Shown here: positions 33,201 through 42,327 of the stretch, in pieces
Numbering within the stretch: the stretch's first letter is position 1
Layout: each line of letters begins with the position of its first letter
Origin: Melastoma dodecandrum
Taxonomy: Eukaryota; Streptophyta; Magnoliopsida; Myrtales; Melastomataceae
Length of the DNA: 64,000 bases
Direction of reading: 5' to 3'
NCBI GenBank assembly: GCA_029817715.1
Contig: JARUPY010000539.1
Location: forward strand, 3,819,501 to 3,883,500
Position numbers and translations under genes: made by a program
Notes under the pieces: generated by a model
Databases searched by the model: none
Told to the model about the DNA's origin: nothing
What the model saw: only the letters and a program-made list of their open reading frames with translations

Positions 33201-35184
33201 CGACCACCAAAGCCTCAAATTCCTTTTGGAGCAGAAATTGCATAATGAGATGCAATTCAAATGGCTGACTAAACTACTAGGGTATGATTATGAGATTAGT
33301 TACAAGAAGGAAAAAGAGAACGTAGTGGCCGACGCTCTCTCAAGAATTACTGGGGCTCAAGTGATGTCAATCACTTTGGAATTACAACAGGGAACACTAT
33401 TGGATGCAATCAAGAGGAGCTGGGAGTCCGATAGTCGGCTGCAACAGATAATTCAAAAACTGCAGAAGGGGGACTCGATGGTTTTTGAGTGGAAACAGGG
33501 GATGTTGCTACGAAGAGGAAAGTTGGTTGTGGGAAATGACAGTGAGCTCCGAAATCAAATCATTCGGATCTTTCATGCCTCGGCAGCCGGTGGCCATTCG
33601 GGAATTCAAGGGACAACTAAGAAGGTGGCAAGTTTCTGCTATTGGAAAGGATTAGAACAGCAGATTAAGCAATATATTCGGGCGTGTGAGACATGCCAAA
33701 GATGTAAGTACGATCTGGCCGCTTCACCGGGGTTATTACAACCCTTACCGGTTCCCTCGGCTATATGGACTGATATCACTATGGACTTCATATCGGGCCT
33801 ACCCAAATCAATGGGGAAGGAGGTAATTATGGTGGTGGTGGACAGGCTTACTAAGTATGCGCATTTCATACCTTTACAGCATCCCTATACTGCTGGGAAG
33901 GTGGCTGAATTGTTTCTCAACTCAGTTTCGAAATTGCACGGGCTGCCGCACTCCATTACCAGTGATAGAGATGCGATTTTCCTTAGTGATTTTTGGCAAG
34001 AACTATTCAGACTCCAGGGAGTGGATCTAAGGCTGTCCACTGCTTACCATCCTCAGACGGATGGCCAGACAGAGGTGGTAAACCGCTGTCTGGAGACTTA
34101 CTTACGTTGCATGTGCATGGACTGTCCTACTCTATGGTGCAAGTGGCTAGCATTGGCAGAGTGGTGGTATAACACAACCTACCACTCTACCATTCACATG
34201 TCCCCTTTTGAGGCTCTATATGGCTACGAGCCACCCATTCATGTACCCTACATTCGAGGTACGTCAACTTCCCAAGCTGTGGATTTAGAGCTTACTAACA
34301 GGGAAGAGATGATACATCTCCTAAGGTTTCATATTCACCGGGCTCAGAATCGGATGAAGCAGTTGGCTAATAGAAAGAGATCGGACCGTCAGTTCAAAGT
34401 GGGAGATTTAGTTTATGTTAAGCTACACCCTCACAGGCAGAGCTCAGTAGAGGGTAGTCATCAGGGGAAGCTAATGCCCCTGTATTTTGGGCCCTACAGA
34501 GTACTTGATAAAATCGGCCAGGTTGCCTATCGCTTAGATCTACCAGCATCAGCACATGTTCACCCTACGTTCCATGTATCTAAGCTCAAAAAAGCAGTGG
34601 GATCAGGGGAACGTACCTCTTTACAGCTCCCTGCTTCCCCAGAGCTACCTTCAGTTCCTGAGTGCATCCTGCAACGGAGAATGGTCAGACGGGGACACCG
34701 AGCTGTTACTCAGGTTCTCGTGAAGTGGTTGAACAAGGAAGAAACTGAATCGACATGGGAGTACCTTCATGATCTGCAGCAACGTTACCCTTCTATCACC
34801 CTTGAGGACAAGGGTGTTCTCGAGCGGGGGGCATTGTTACCTGAAAGTCGGGAAGTGGGTTCTGATGCCCTAGAAGGAATGATCGTTGAGGTAATTGATG
34901 AGGAGTTGGGCTCAGGCTTCATGGACTTGAACAACGAAGTAGGCTCGGGCTTACCTGGGTTGGGCTCTAATGGGCTGGGTCGGAGTTATGAGGGGAAGGC
35001 AAGGATGAGATCATCACCTGAATTAAAAGAAGAGGATGTAATTGAAGAAATAAGAGAAGTCTGGGGGCGGAATGAGGAGGATTGGGGGGAGCTTCAACAA
35101 ACCCCACCAACAAACCGTGTCGCTCCTTTGTCGTCTGCAGCAACGGAATTACTTGGGGAGCGAGCACCTGCAAGAGATATATAA
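30280..35184 (+). CDS. Gag-Pol polyprotein of the gypsy element, uninterrupted
   Basis: One frame of 1,634 codons. Gag occupies aa ~1-340, with a CCHC knuckle CYWCNEKYIPGHRC near aa 318. The aspartic protease has DSGSTHSF near aa 428. Reverse transcriptase has FFDDILVYS near aa 765. RNase H has IETDASQQG near aa 910. Integrase has its HHCC region near aa 1101-1146 and the catalytic triad Asp (TMDF, ~1168), Asp (TSDRD, ~1228) and Glu (QTEVVN, ~1264). A chromodomain-like VLVKWLNKEETESTWEYL lies near aa 1480. It encodes capsid plus all enzymes for reverse transcription and integration. The frame does not stop at the LTR border: the last ~116 codons read through the purine tract and U3 of the 3' LTR and end at 35184, where the stop is part of the LTR TATA box. 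Gag and pol share a frame, with no frameshift site. Confidence 0.93.
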   Translation: MPVAEFTRSRTTSMESDSMKEMMMELMRKFDGMGEQMAGLVERMDNLERKNKGKQNDGSEEGQSTVRPEYYSSRWDERTLRQVKVDFPSFDGSNVQEWVFKCERYFDLDETPAEMRVSVASIHLSGPAIEWHYAFIRNRELKGPLSWAEYSAGMLLRFGPNELTRPIVMLKELKEKRSYSEYVEEFVSLVTKVDLSHEDQVAMFIGGLKPENRKLMIAFNPRTLQHAIALGKTLANDEEVVSKEGFQRGYKGEVWPGPPKVIQPFSANRSNQKWLGEGKFPDNAGRPLGVGGGKPVTYQPPHKRVSPAEMDEKRAKGLCYWCNEKYIPGHRCNNRRMFAIMLKDDDGDMEGEVRDIVQNHEVDENLIQENADHVVTGEGLKGDLIGEAEEGRMPLVSLHALHGVALSVRNKTMKVWGRHKKRRLTILIDSGSTHSFLDVGVAKQLGCKTESISSRKVMVANGEEVQCVSAIQSFDWEMQGEGYQTRVLIMPIKGCELILGMEWLSSLGVVVWDFVKLTMSYLKDGKEVRLTAGEAEPMKGTAGAYVVDAKDMGLLLIPKPDSTESKDQEQLNRVPKQVQEVLQKFTTIFEEPKGLPPKRKHDHSIPLEEGVQGLSLRPYRYSSSQKDIIEKLVQEMFQSGVIQHSTSPFSSPVVLVKKKDSSWRLCVDYRELNKRTIKDKFPIPVIEELLDELHGAVLFSKLDLRSGYHQIRVKEEDIPKTAFKTHEGHYEFLVMPFGLTNAPSTFQSLMNEVFRPYLRKFVLVFFDDILVYSPTMEAHVTHLSEVLEVLERNCLYAKLSKCAFAKEKVEYLGHFIEAGGVSTDPKKLEVVRDWPVPGNVKQLRGFLGLTGYYRRFVRGYGVISKPLTQLLKKDGFKWTPEAQEAFSRLKEAMTTTPILALPDFNQQMVIETDASQQGIGAVLMQKGHPLAFISKALAPRHLSLSVYEKELLSIVYAVDKWRHYLMGRKFIIKTDHQSLKFLLEQKLHNEMQFKWLTKLLGYDYEISYKKEKENVVADALSRITGAQVMSITLELQQGTLLDAIKRSWESDSRLQQIIQKLQKGDSMVFEWKQGMLLRRGKLVVGNDSELRNQIIRIFHASAAGGHSGIQGTTKKVASFCYWKGLEQQIKQYIRACETCQRCKYDLAASPGLLQPLPVPSAIWTDITMDFISGLPKSMGKEVIMVVVDRLTKYAHFIPLQHPYTAGKVAELFLNSVSKLHGLPHSITSDRDAIFLSDFWQELFRLQGVDLRLSTAYHPQTDGQTEVVNRCLETYLRCMCMDCPTLWCKWLALAEWWYNTTYHSTIHMSPFEALYGYEPPIHVPYIRGTSTSQAVDLELTNREEMIHLLRFHIHRAQNRMKQLANRKRSDRQFKVGDLVYVKLHPHRQSSVEGSHQGKLMPLYFGPYRVLDKIGQVAYRLDLPASAHVHPTFHVSKLKKAVGSGERTSLQLPASPELPSVPECILQRRMVRRGHRAVTQVLVKWLNKEETESTWEYLHDLQQRYPSITLEDKGVLERGALLPESREVGSDALEGMIVEVIDEELGSGFMDLNNEVGSGLPGLGSNGLGRSYEGKARMRSSPELKEEDVIEEIREVWGRNEEDWGELQQTPPTNRVAPLSSAATELLGERAPARDI
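34822..34834 (+). promoter_or_regulatory. Polypurine tract
   Basis: GAGCGGGGGGCAT immediately before the 3' LTR, the priming site for plus-strand DNA synthesis. Confidence 0.65.
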
Positions 35185-35445
35185 GCAGCATAATGAGGAG
35201 GGAGGAAAAAGCAGATATTTTCATAAAAGGAAGAATGTCTCCGGACATGGAAGGATGGCGATGAAGGATGGGGGGTTCGTAGGTAGTGGAGTCTGAGTGT
35301 GGATTTGTGGTTTCCTGGCTGTTTTGTTGTGTTTTGGGTCTGTCTGTGACTGGTGTGGTCAATCTGGACATTTGGTGTTACTGGACTACTTTTTTTCGTG
35401 GAAATCCAGCTTCGACTGTTGGGTTAGATACAATTTCTTGCATCA
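34835..35445 (+). repeat. 3' LTR of the gypsy element
   Basis: 611 bp. Differs from the 5' LTR by scattered substitutions and a few 1-8 base indels in the second half. The end of the gag-pol frame lies inside it. Confidence 0.93.
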
Positions 35446-35450
35446 CTCGC
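35446..35450 (+). repeat. Target-site duplication CTCGC (right)
   Basis: Matches 29617-29621. Confidence 0.9.
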
Positions 35451-35661
35451 TTTCAACTTCATCTCCGCTTTCCTCATCTGGCGATTCTCCCACGGTTGTA
35501 TCTTCACCTCCTCTCTCTTGTACCTACATTTCACGACAGTTCCGTGAGGAGTCTGCTTTCCCTGAAAATATGATCTTTGAGATTCTGATTTAGGCGGTAG
35601 GTTCTAACATCGCCATGTACTTGGCAAGCTCTACCTCAACCCAAGCCATCGCCCGAGATTC
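35446..35661 (-). pseudogene. Remorin gene, proximal part of the C-terminal exon plus the preceding exon
   Basis: Minus strand. Exon 35609-35661 (ESRAMAWVEVELAKYMA) is the start of Remorin_C. It is followed by an 85-bp GT-AG intron (35524-35608) and by exon 35446-35523 (YKREEVKIQPWENRQMRKAEMK). That frame joins exactly to 29621 and below if the gypsy element and one target copy are ignored. Upstream, the intron is interrupted after about 14 bp by a Copia LTR, and no N-terminal remorin exon was found. Confidence 0.75.
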
Positions 35662-35675
35662 CTGTAGGTTAACCT

Positions 35676-36210
35676 TGTAAGATAATTTCATCAAAATCAG
35701 GATCACCGTAATCGAATTTAGAACACAAAAAGTGCGGAAAATAGAGTCACCTATCTGGCGTTAATATACCTCTATAATTAACCTGTATTTAGCGCAATCT
35801 CACTTCAGGAGTGTTACCCGACGAGATTTGCAAACAACGAAGAAGGAAAAGGCGGTGAGTTGGGTTTTCCTCTCCCTGACTTGCCGACGGTCGATGGATC
35901 ACCACAATTAGGGTTAGGGCAAATGGGAGAGGGAACCTAACACCATAAGTATAACGGGTCTTTCCATCACGAGCTTATGTTAACACACGGGCTTACACCA
36001 TAAGCCGTCCAAACCACATTAATAATAAAGACTAAGATCTGCAAAATCCCCAACAGAATGATTACTTAACATTAATGGGTTGTTATGCATGGGTCTCGTA
36101 TACTATAACACAACCTGTTTTACGAAAACGTAAATCGGTAATTGATTATAGCCCAACTGAAATTTTATAAAATAAAATAAAATCATAAAACTAAAAATAA
36201 AGTTCTAACG
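35676..36210 (-). mobile_element. Copia-type LTR in reverse orientation, in the remorin intron
   Basis: Plus-strand ends are TGTAAGATAATT and GTTCTAACG. In sense (minus) orientation it follows a Copia-like purine tract AAGTGGGAGAACG (36206-36218) and starts CGTTAGAAC, a likely decayed TGTTAGAAC, and it ends CTTACA. It would be the 3' LTR of a minus-strand element whose interior lies to the right. No partner LTR was seen before 39.4 kb, so the outer limit is unknown. Confidence 0.5.
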
Positions 36211-36706
36211 TTCTCCCACTTAGGCTATGATCAATTACAAAGCTTTTAAAATAAACATTTTACCTTTGAAATTGACTCTCAGGCTATATACAACAATGGC
36301 CAAAACAAAAACACAATATATCAGACAACATCTCAAAACAACATCAACCGTTAACCCTACTAACACTGAACCATAGCCGTCATTACACCATTTAATGACG
36401 TTGGACAACTATGATCACAAGCACCAGCAACACTAAGTCAATAGGCCAATGTGGTGGTGTAGCCGAAAATAACATCCATGAATGTGATCTGAATGATATT
36501 ATTTTTTATCGGTCCTCATCTTTTTGTAATCTTACGCCCATAATGAGCAAGAAAGACAATAGAGCAAAACCACTCTATAATATGTCTCATAAATCTTAAT
36601 GTGCGCAAACTGCATAGTGCTTTATAAGAGACAAACTATATTAACAAGACTGTCATACTCAAGACCAAGCACCAAGTCTTAAGATTTTATTTAGTACTCA
36701 AAATAA

Positions 36707-36965
36707 CTCTGTGACCTTTACATTTCTCTGAAGTCGAAGTGCATAATCCGTAACATTTATACTTTAGAGAAATCAAAGTACACATCTATAACCTTGATGC
36801 TTCAAAGAAGCCAGATGCAATCAACACCCTCCGTAACCTTAATGTTTTATTAAGTCAGAGAAAACCTCTTTGTAAACCTGAATACTCCCTGTAACTTATA
36901 TACCTCGGCGAAATCAGAGGAATCATCCGTAAACTTTATGCCTCAAGATGAAATAAATCGAGCAC
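36707..36965. repeat. Imperfect tandem repeats, unit about 50-60 bp
   Basis: About five copies of a degenerate unit of the form GTAACcTTtATgcTTc...GAAaTCAGAgg are seen at about 36710, 36750, 36790, 36832, 36890 and 36930. Examples are CCGTAACATTTATACTTTAG, CTATAACCTTGATGCTTCA and CCGTAAACTTTATGCCTCA. Confidence 0.5.
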
Positions 36966-37670
36966 TAGTGCTCTATATATCTCAAAACATAAAAATCTCG
37001 AGAATACATTTATGGTGTCATACGAGACATACAAACTTGACATAACAGTCATGCTCAAGATAGAAACCAGATCTTAAGACTTTTTCAACTATGTGCACAT
37101 AACCAAAACGACGGTAATTGATGATCATCAAAATAAACAAATACATGTATCACACATGTGTCGAAAATGATTGTTCATAAACATGTCTTTCAATCAAGAT
37201 CTATAGATATGAGGCTTCCACTAACCAAACAAATCAAAATACATGTCATGTATAATAATAAGGGCACGCTAGTCTCCACGTGGTATTCCTCTTGGTTAGA
37301 AATGAAACAGTACTCACAGAAAATCATTATATGAAATGACAACATAAAGGATTTATAAAACTTTCACCGAAAACCCTTAAACTTGTTTCTTGATTATATG
37401 CATATTTTCAAATAAGCTCCCACAGATCTAATCAACTTTAGAAACAAATTTTCATAGTCAATCTCACATATGCAATGAAATGAAGGGCTCCCACAAGTTT
37501 ATTAAGACATATTTAAATCTCCAGATCTTCGGGTAAGTTATTATTAAGCAATACTTCATTATTTGAGTGCTTATCACTCTTCACATAATTTATAACTAAG
37601 CAGTCAAAGTCATATGGCTGTAATCACAAATCATATGATCCATAACTATCACAATACATATCACATAAGC

Positions 37671-38530
37671 GACTCCACGAATCTAAACAAGCGAGTCGTT
37701 TTGGCGACTAAACACCAGTATCATCATGTGAAATCTCCCATATCAGGATGTTTATCAAGCCTTCTCTCCCAACACAACAATTGAGTTGAATACTAGAAAA
37801 ATAAATTATGTAAACCCATAATTAATGTAATATATTATCACACAAGCAGATTTTACGGATCGCAACGAGCGAGTTGCTTTAGCAACCAAGCACTCGTATT
37901 ATCATGTAAAATCTTCCAATTTCAGGATGCTCGTAAAACCTTATTTAGCTCACAAGCAAACAAAGTGACATACTCAAGAAATTCACGTTGATACGTAAGT
38001 ACACATTAAGATTTGCCCTCGTATACAAGTCAATTCAAGACCTCTAAATATTTATCATTTTAAGCAAACAAAAAGAGACCATTTACACATGAACCAGTGA
38101 GCAACCGATAGTATAACAACTGTTAAATAGAGACCAAACCAATGATCTCCACAGCAATACTCGAAATGCACCAAATACCAGACACATTTGGGCAGAAAGG
38201 TCCCTACACCAGTACACCCAAGTCTCCGAACATACCCTCAACAAGATTTAGAAAATCTCACCTATCACTCTAAGTGAGCCACTTTGGCAACCAAACACTC
38301 AAAACACAAATATAAAACTTTCTACTTGTTGAGAACACGTGCGATTGTAAGAAATTTTTAGCTGTCATTCTGGCTGGACCACTTTGGCAGCCAAATAACC
38401 GGTCCACAAATCTAAAGTAACTTACCCGGATGCACGTGTCCATGAAGCACCTCGCCTGTCACTGTAAACGAGCCACTTTGGCAGTCAAACGCTTACAACA
38501 CAAATACAAAGTAACTCCATTTGCTCACAT
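37671..38530. repeat. Dispersed direct repeats around a CACTTTGGCAACCAAACACTC-like core
   Basis: Five diverged copies at about 37690 (GTCGTTTTGGCGACTAAACAC), 37870, 38275 (CCACTTTGGCAACCAAACAC), 38378 and 38470. Each is followed by a CACAAATaTAAA- or ATCATGTaAAATC-like block. Spacing is irregular (about 90 to 400 bp). Confidence 0.5.
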
Positions 38531-39393
38531 AATTATGCATACAACTATCTTATGTATGTCAACTTAGACCAACGAGTCAAATAATGGTTCATAAAAGTCT
38601 CAAAGCAAATAACAACCATGGTTAATAAATTTATTTACTCTATAAATATTATATATCTTTCAAATACTTTTGGTGTAATCACACACCTTCTAAGAGAGTA
38701 ATGTTATAAACTACATCGAGAGAATAACCACATCTCGACTCTATTAGATAATAGATTTTCTCTTAAAAGCTCAAGGCAATTATAGGGATAAAGTTATCTC
38801 GTTTAACCTATCATTTCACAGCCGACACAATAGACTTCACATTATAATGACTAAGTCAATCCCAATGAATGTCTCGGCCTATGTTATCTTCGATAAGAAA
38901 AATTTCATAATGTCCTAAACTTAAAATTGGAAGTCAAGATTTCATTTCATATCATATAATTTAAAAAAAAAAATCCATTTAACAATTAACCACTAATGCA
39001 GAAAAAACTAGTGATGCTGAAGAATACGGGTCCCAACCAATTAAATTCACATCATAATCCTTCACCCTCACTGTAATTAGTACCCACCAAGACTCACATG
39101 CGATTCCATTTTCTGTGAGAAAATGGCCTCTAATAACTTTTACCAAGAGTTTTGAAGCGGGTATCACTGTAAGACTCGACCAAGAAATGAAGCCAAGGAG
39201 ATATGTTAAAGCTGCTCATAGCTAATTCCCAAATGGGAGTAGAAGTTATAGAAACAAGACTCAAGAGTATGTTTTGAAATACATAAAAGATAATATAGCG
39301 TTCTAATAACAAACTCTTCATGATTCAAGGTAAGCTTTCTCAATAACTTCCATGAATATCATATAGAGATCAAAATTTTTCAAAAGATCAAAC

Positions 39394-39690
39394 CTTAGTC
39401 TCGGCGAGAGTGAAAACAATCAATTGCTTCAATTTAAGGACTTGATAGGGCACCAGCTGTGGTAGACGGGCATCATTACCTATATAACGCTGTTTCTTTC
39501 ACTTCTTCTTACCCTTACTCCATACAGCAACGAGTAAACGTATACCAGTAGGATTACGAGGGACGTGCCTGGAGGAGGAAGTTTGGGACAGACATGATCT
39601 CGGAGAAGGCGAAGAGGTTAGGGATAGTGGTGGTCTCCCCTATCAAGGCAGCAACGATAGAGGCAGAAGAGGAAGAATCTCCGCCTGCCT
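39394..39690 (-). pseudogene. COP9 signalosome subunit 7 (CSN7) pseudogene fragment
   Basis: Minus strand. Near 39569-39640 the translation LFAFSEIMSVPNFLLQ matches the conserved LFAFSEIL-VPNV block of CSN7. Near 39394-39485 NDARLPQLVPYQVLKLKQL, followed by TLAETK, matches the next conserved block. Between them most of the intervening segment is deleted and stop codons intervene, although a short NSV remnant remains. No further CSN7 exons were found downstream. CSN7 is a PCI-domain scaffold subunit of the deneddylase complex; this fragment is not functional. Confidence 0.6.
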
Positions 39691-39956
39691 TTAGGGACAC
39701 GGAGGGAGTGCCTGGTTGGAGGGGAGGACGAGTAGGGCTTGAGAAGGAAGTTATTAATGGAGGATCGGAGCTTGGAGAAGTCGTAGATCAGGGGGCCTCG
39801 GGGAGGGAGAGGTGGAGAGATGCAGAGGAGGTGAAAGGGGCATAGGATTATGAGGAGGGGATCTTCACACGAATGGGTGGACAAGCCCTTCAATCCTAAC
39901 ATTTCATATTTTTGGCCATGGACATGGATCATGGGTCAGATCCATACGTGAAATGA

Positions 39957-40144
39957 GCCTAAAAAAATTTGGTTTATTTGAAATACCGAAATAATCAAAC
40001 TAAAATACCGAAACCGAACCGAAAATCGAAATTTTAAAAACTCAACACCGAATCAAAAATCGAACACCGAATACCGAATTTCAAATACCGAAATGTCAAA
40101 ACTTCGGTCCGGTATTTGGAATACCAAACTTTTTGCTCACCCTA
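39957..40144. mobile_element. hAT-like MITE remnant rich in ACCGAA repeats
   Basis: Repeats of (A/T)ACCGAA through the body and a right end TTTTTGCTCACCCTA, typical of hAT-related MITEs whose termini read TAGGG(G)TGAGCA. The left end is not recognisable. Confidence 0.4.
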
Positions 40145-40636
40145 GGTGGAATGATCCAAATATGTAAAGATCCTACGAATACCTCATTTCAATTCCTATA
40201 AGCGAGTTTATCACCACTTCATCAATAACGCATCACTTAATTACAAGAGATAAGTCTAACAACATGCCTTTCCTCTGCAAAAAGACCAAATAAAAGCTAC
40301 CGATTATCTCTGCTTGACGACATCGGCCAGGAATTTAGTCCGTGAAAAGTAGGGAATGGGATTCCCTTGATACAACTAAACCCAAGTCATCACAGACATA
40401 ACACTGCCAACATAAACTAATAAAAACATCCAATCGACCACTCCCACAGGTCTCATTATCATCCAAGACACGAGACCAAATCTGAGGGATGAATTGTAGC
40501 TGGCAAAACACGACTCCGGAATAAACATCGCATCACGAAACCACGAAAACCCTACCGACCACGCAAAAGATGGGATTCGCAAATCACAGCTCATGAAAAA
40601 AGGAGAAGATGGTGAAGTTTAAAACCTAGATAGACC

Positions 40637-41094
40637 TAGGATGTTAATGAGCTGGGCCGGCCCGCGAACTATTCGGCCCGATTGTATATTGGCCCGAGCC
40701 CAGTTTGACAAAAGTCAAACATTAGTCTGGATCAAATCTAGGCTCGGGCCTTACTTTTTACGGTCAAGTCAGGCTCGAATAGACTTCCCGCTTTGATAAG
40801 CTATTCGGCCCGGCTTAATAAATTTTATAAATAATTAAATAATTAAAATAAAATTTAAAAATATTTAAAATTTAAAATTTGCCTATAAGTGTAAGGGGAG
40901 GGAAAAGGGGTAAAGAGCTCGGGTCGGGCTCGGACTCGGACCCAGTCTGAAAATTTATTGACCGGACCCGAGCCCGAGCTAGATTATCCGAGCCCTGTCA
41001 GAATTGGCCCCGAACTTAGGCCGATACACTTTTACCCGAGCCTGTGCTCGTATAAGGGGGGGGTCCGAGCCCGGTCGACTCATTAACACCCCTA
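40637..41094. mobile_element. hAT-like MITE with GGCCCGAGC-rich body
   Basis: The left end TAGGATGTTAATGAGC and the right end CTCATTAACACCCCTA form an imperfect terminal inverted repeat. The interior repeats CCCGAGCCCGAGC-type strings on both strands. No coding capacity and no clean target duplication. Confidence 0.55.
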
Positions 41095-42240
41095 GCCGTA
41101 CCCCAAGGCATGGAAATAGAATCCATCAAGTCTTTGTCTAGTGAAGATCTTCTCATGATCAAGGGTGGGCTTTTGGGCCTAGAGTTGTCGGCCTCAAACC
41201 CCAAGATGATAAGCTGGACAAGTCTGTCTTCTGATCTGGGCTCATAGTCTTAGGCACGTTGTCGTTGGACCACGAAGATCGTCTGCGCTCATAGTCGTTG
41301 GATTGCTAATGTTGCAAAGTCGAAAGGGTGGGGATGGCTCTAACACTAGTGACATGACGATTTCGGATCACCGCCCAAAAGCTAGCTTGAATGATGGGAA
41401 GGCCTTCCTTATTGTATACCACATCAGATGAGCGTCCTCATCCAATGTAGAACTGCTCCCAACAGGGAACGACAAAAATCAATGTGGCCATCAACGAAAG
41501 CAAGGGTTTTCCATCCATATTGGTTCTCGAGTGCCTTTGTAGTTATCTTTATTGATTTTTTGAGCTTCGCTTTCCCGATGGCGATGATTCTCCATGCGCT
41601 TTCGTGAGGATTTTCTTGTTGTACGAACATGTATCCCCAGGGAAACACATCAACACCAAGGAGGTGATCGGGATTACCTCTTCGGCAAGTAAATGTATTA
41701 GAGTAAGAAACATCGAACAAGAAGGTAACACAAATTAAACAAAAAAATACATGATCGTCTCTCGAGCTCGAAACCTATTGTACACAGACATCATAATCAA
41801 GTGTCCTATCCAGGTAGAGTACGGATTCTTATGAATGAAGCCCGAAAAGTGCACTAACGAAAAAAACACATAATCTCTTATTTTCCCATGGTATAATTTT
41901 AAATTATTAATATTTTGAAACAAAAAATAAATAAACGATTTTTTCGATTTCATTTTTTTTTTTAATCATTAAATAAAAAAAGTGACAGGTGATTACTTGG
42001 AGTAAGAGTTTGTCATACAAACTTTTTTTTTATAAAAAAAATATATAAATAAATAAGCATAAATGACGAAATTACTGTTTTCCCGTGTTTACGTTAAAAT
42101 TAATTTCAACTTATTTTACTAACTAAAAGTGTCTGCATTATAGTAATATAACTAATTTATGTTTTTCTAATGTATTAGATAAAACAACGGATAACGACAA
42201 GATTCACGGGGCTGTCTCCTCTCCGTCGTCCAATTATTAT
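41095..42240. other. Intergenic region, one unidentified minus-strand frame
   Basis: A 98-codon minus-strand frame at 41424-41720 (with GNPDHLLGVDVFPWGYMF and ENQYGWKTLAFVDGH) has protein-like composition, but I cannot assign it to a family. The rest is AT-rich promoter-like sequence for the gene at 42328. Confidence 0.3.
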
Positions 42241-42327
42241 AATCTGTGTATGAAATCAAAATTACATTCGATTCCCGGAGTCAGTCACTCCCTCGCTCTG
42301 TCACTCTCCACCTGTCTGACTCCGGCC

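Larger units (their letters stand above)
29622..35445 (+). mobile_element. Complete Ty3/gypsy LTR retrotransposon, chromovirus-like
   Basis: LTRs at 29622-30237 and 34835-35445 (TGTTACC...GCATCA), 5-bp CTCGC target duplication, PBS TGGTATCAGAGC (30241-30252, complementary to initiator Met tRNA), one long gag-pol frame and a purine tract before the right LTR. Pol order PR-RT-RNaseH-IN is diagnostic of Ty3/gypsy, and a chromodomain-like segment follows integrase. By eye the two LTRs differ by about 15 substitutions and several short indels, so the insertion is not brand new although the frame is open. It is inserted in antisense to the remorin exon it breaks. Confidence 0.95.
36211..39390. other. 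Non-coding interior of a decayed element, rich in imperfect repeats
   Basis: About 3.2 kb without a convincing coding frame on either strand, AT-rich, with two families of imperfect repeats listed separately. Its position next to the Copia-type LTR and purine tract suggests the internal region of a large non-autonomous or heavily decayed LTR element. Confidence 0.4.

Noticed and set aside
37671..38530. Possible CRISPR-like array of direct repeats
   Set aside because: Plant nuclear DNA, irregular spacing, diverged cores and no cas genes; better explained as decayed element repeats.
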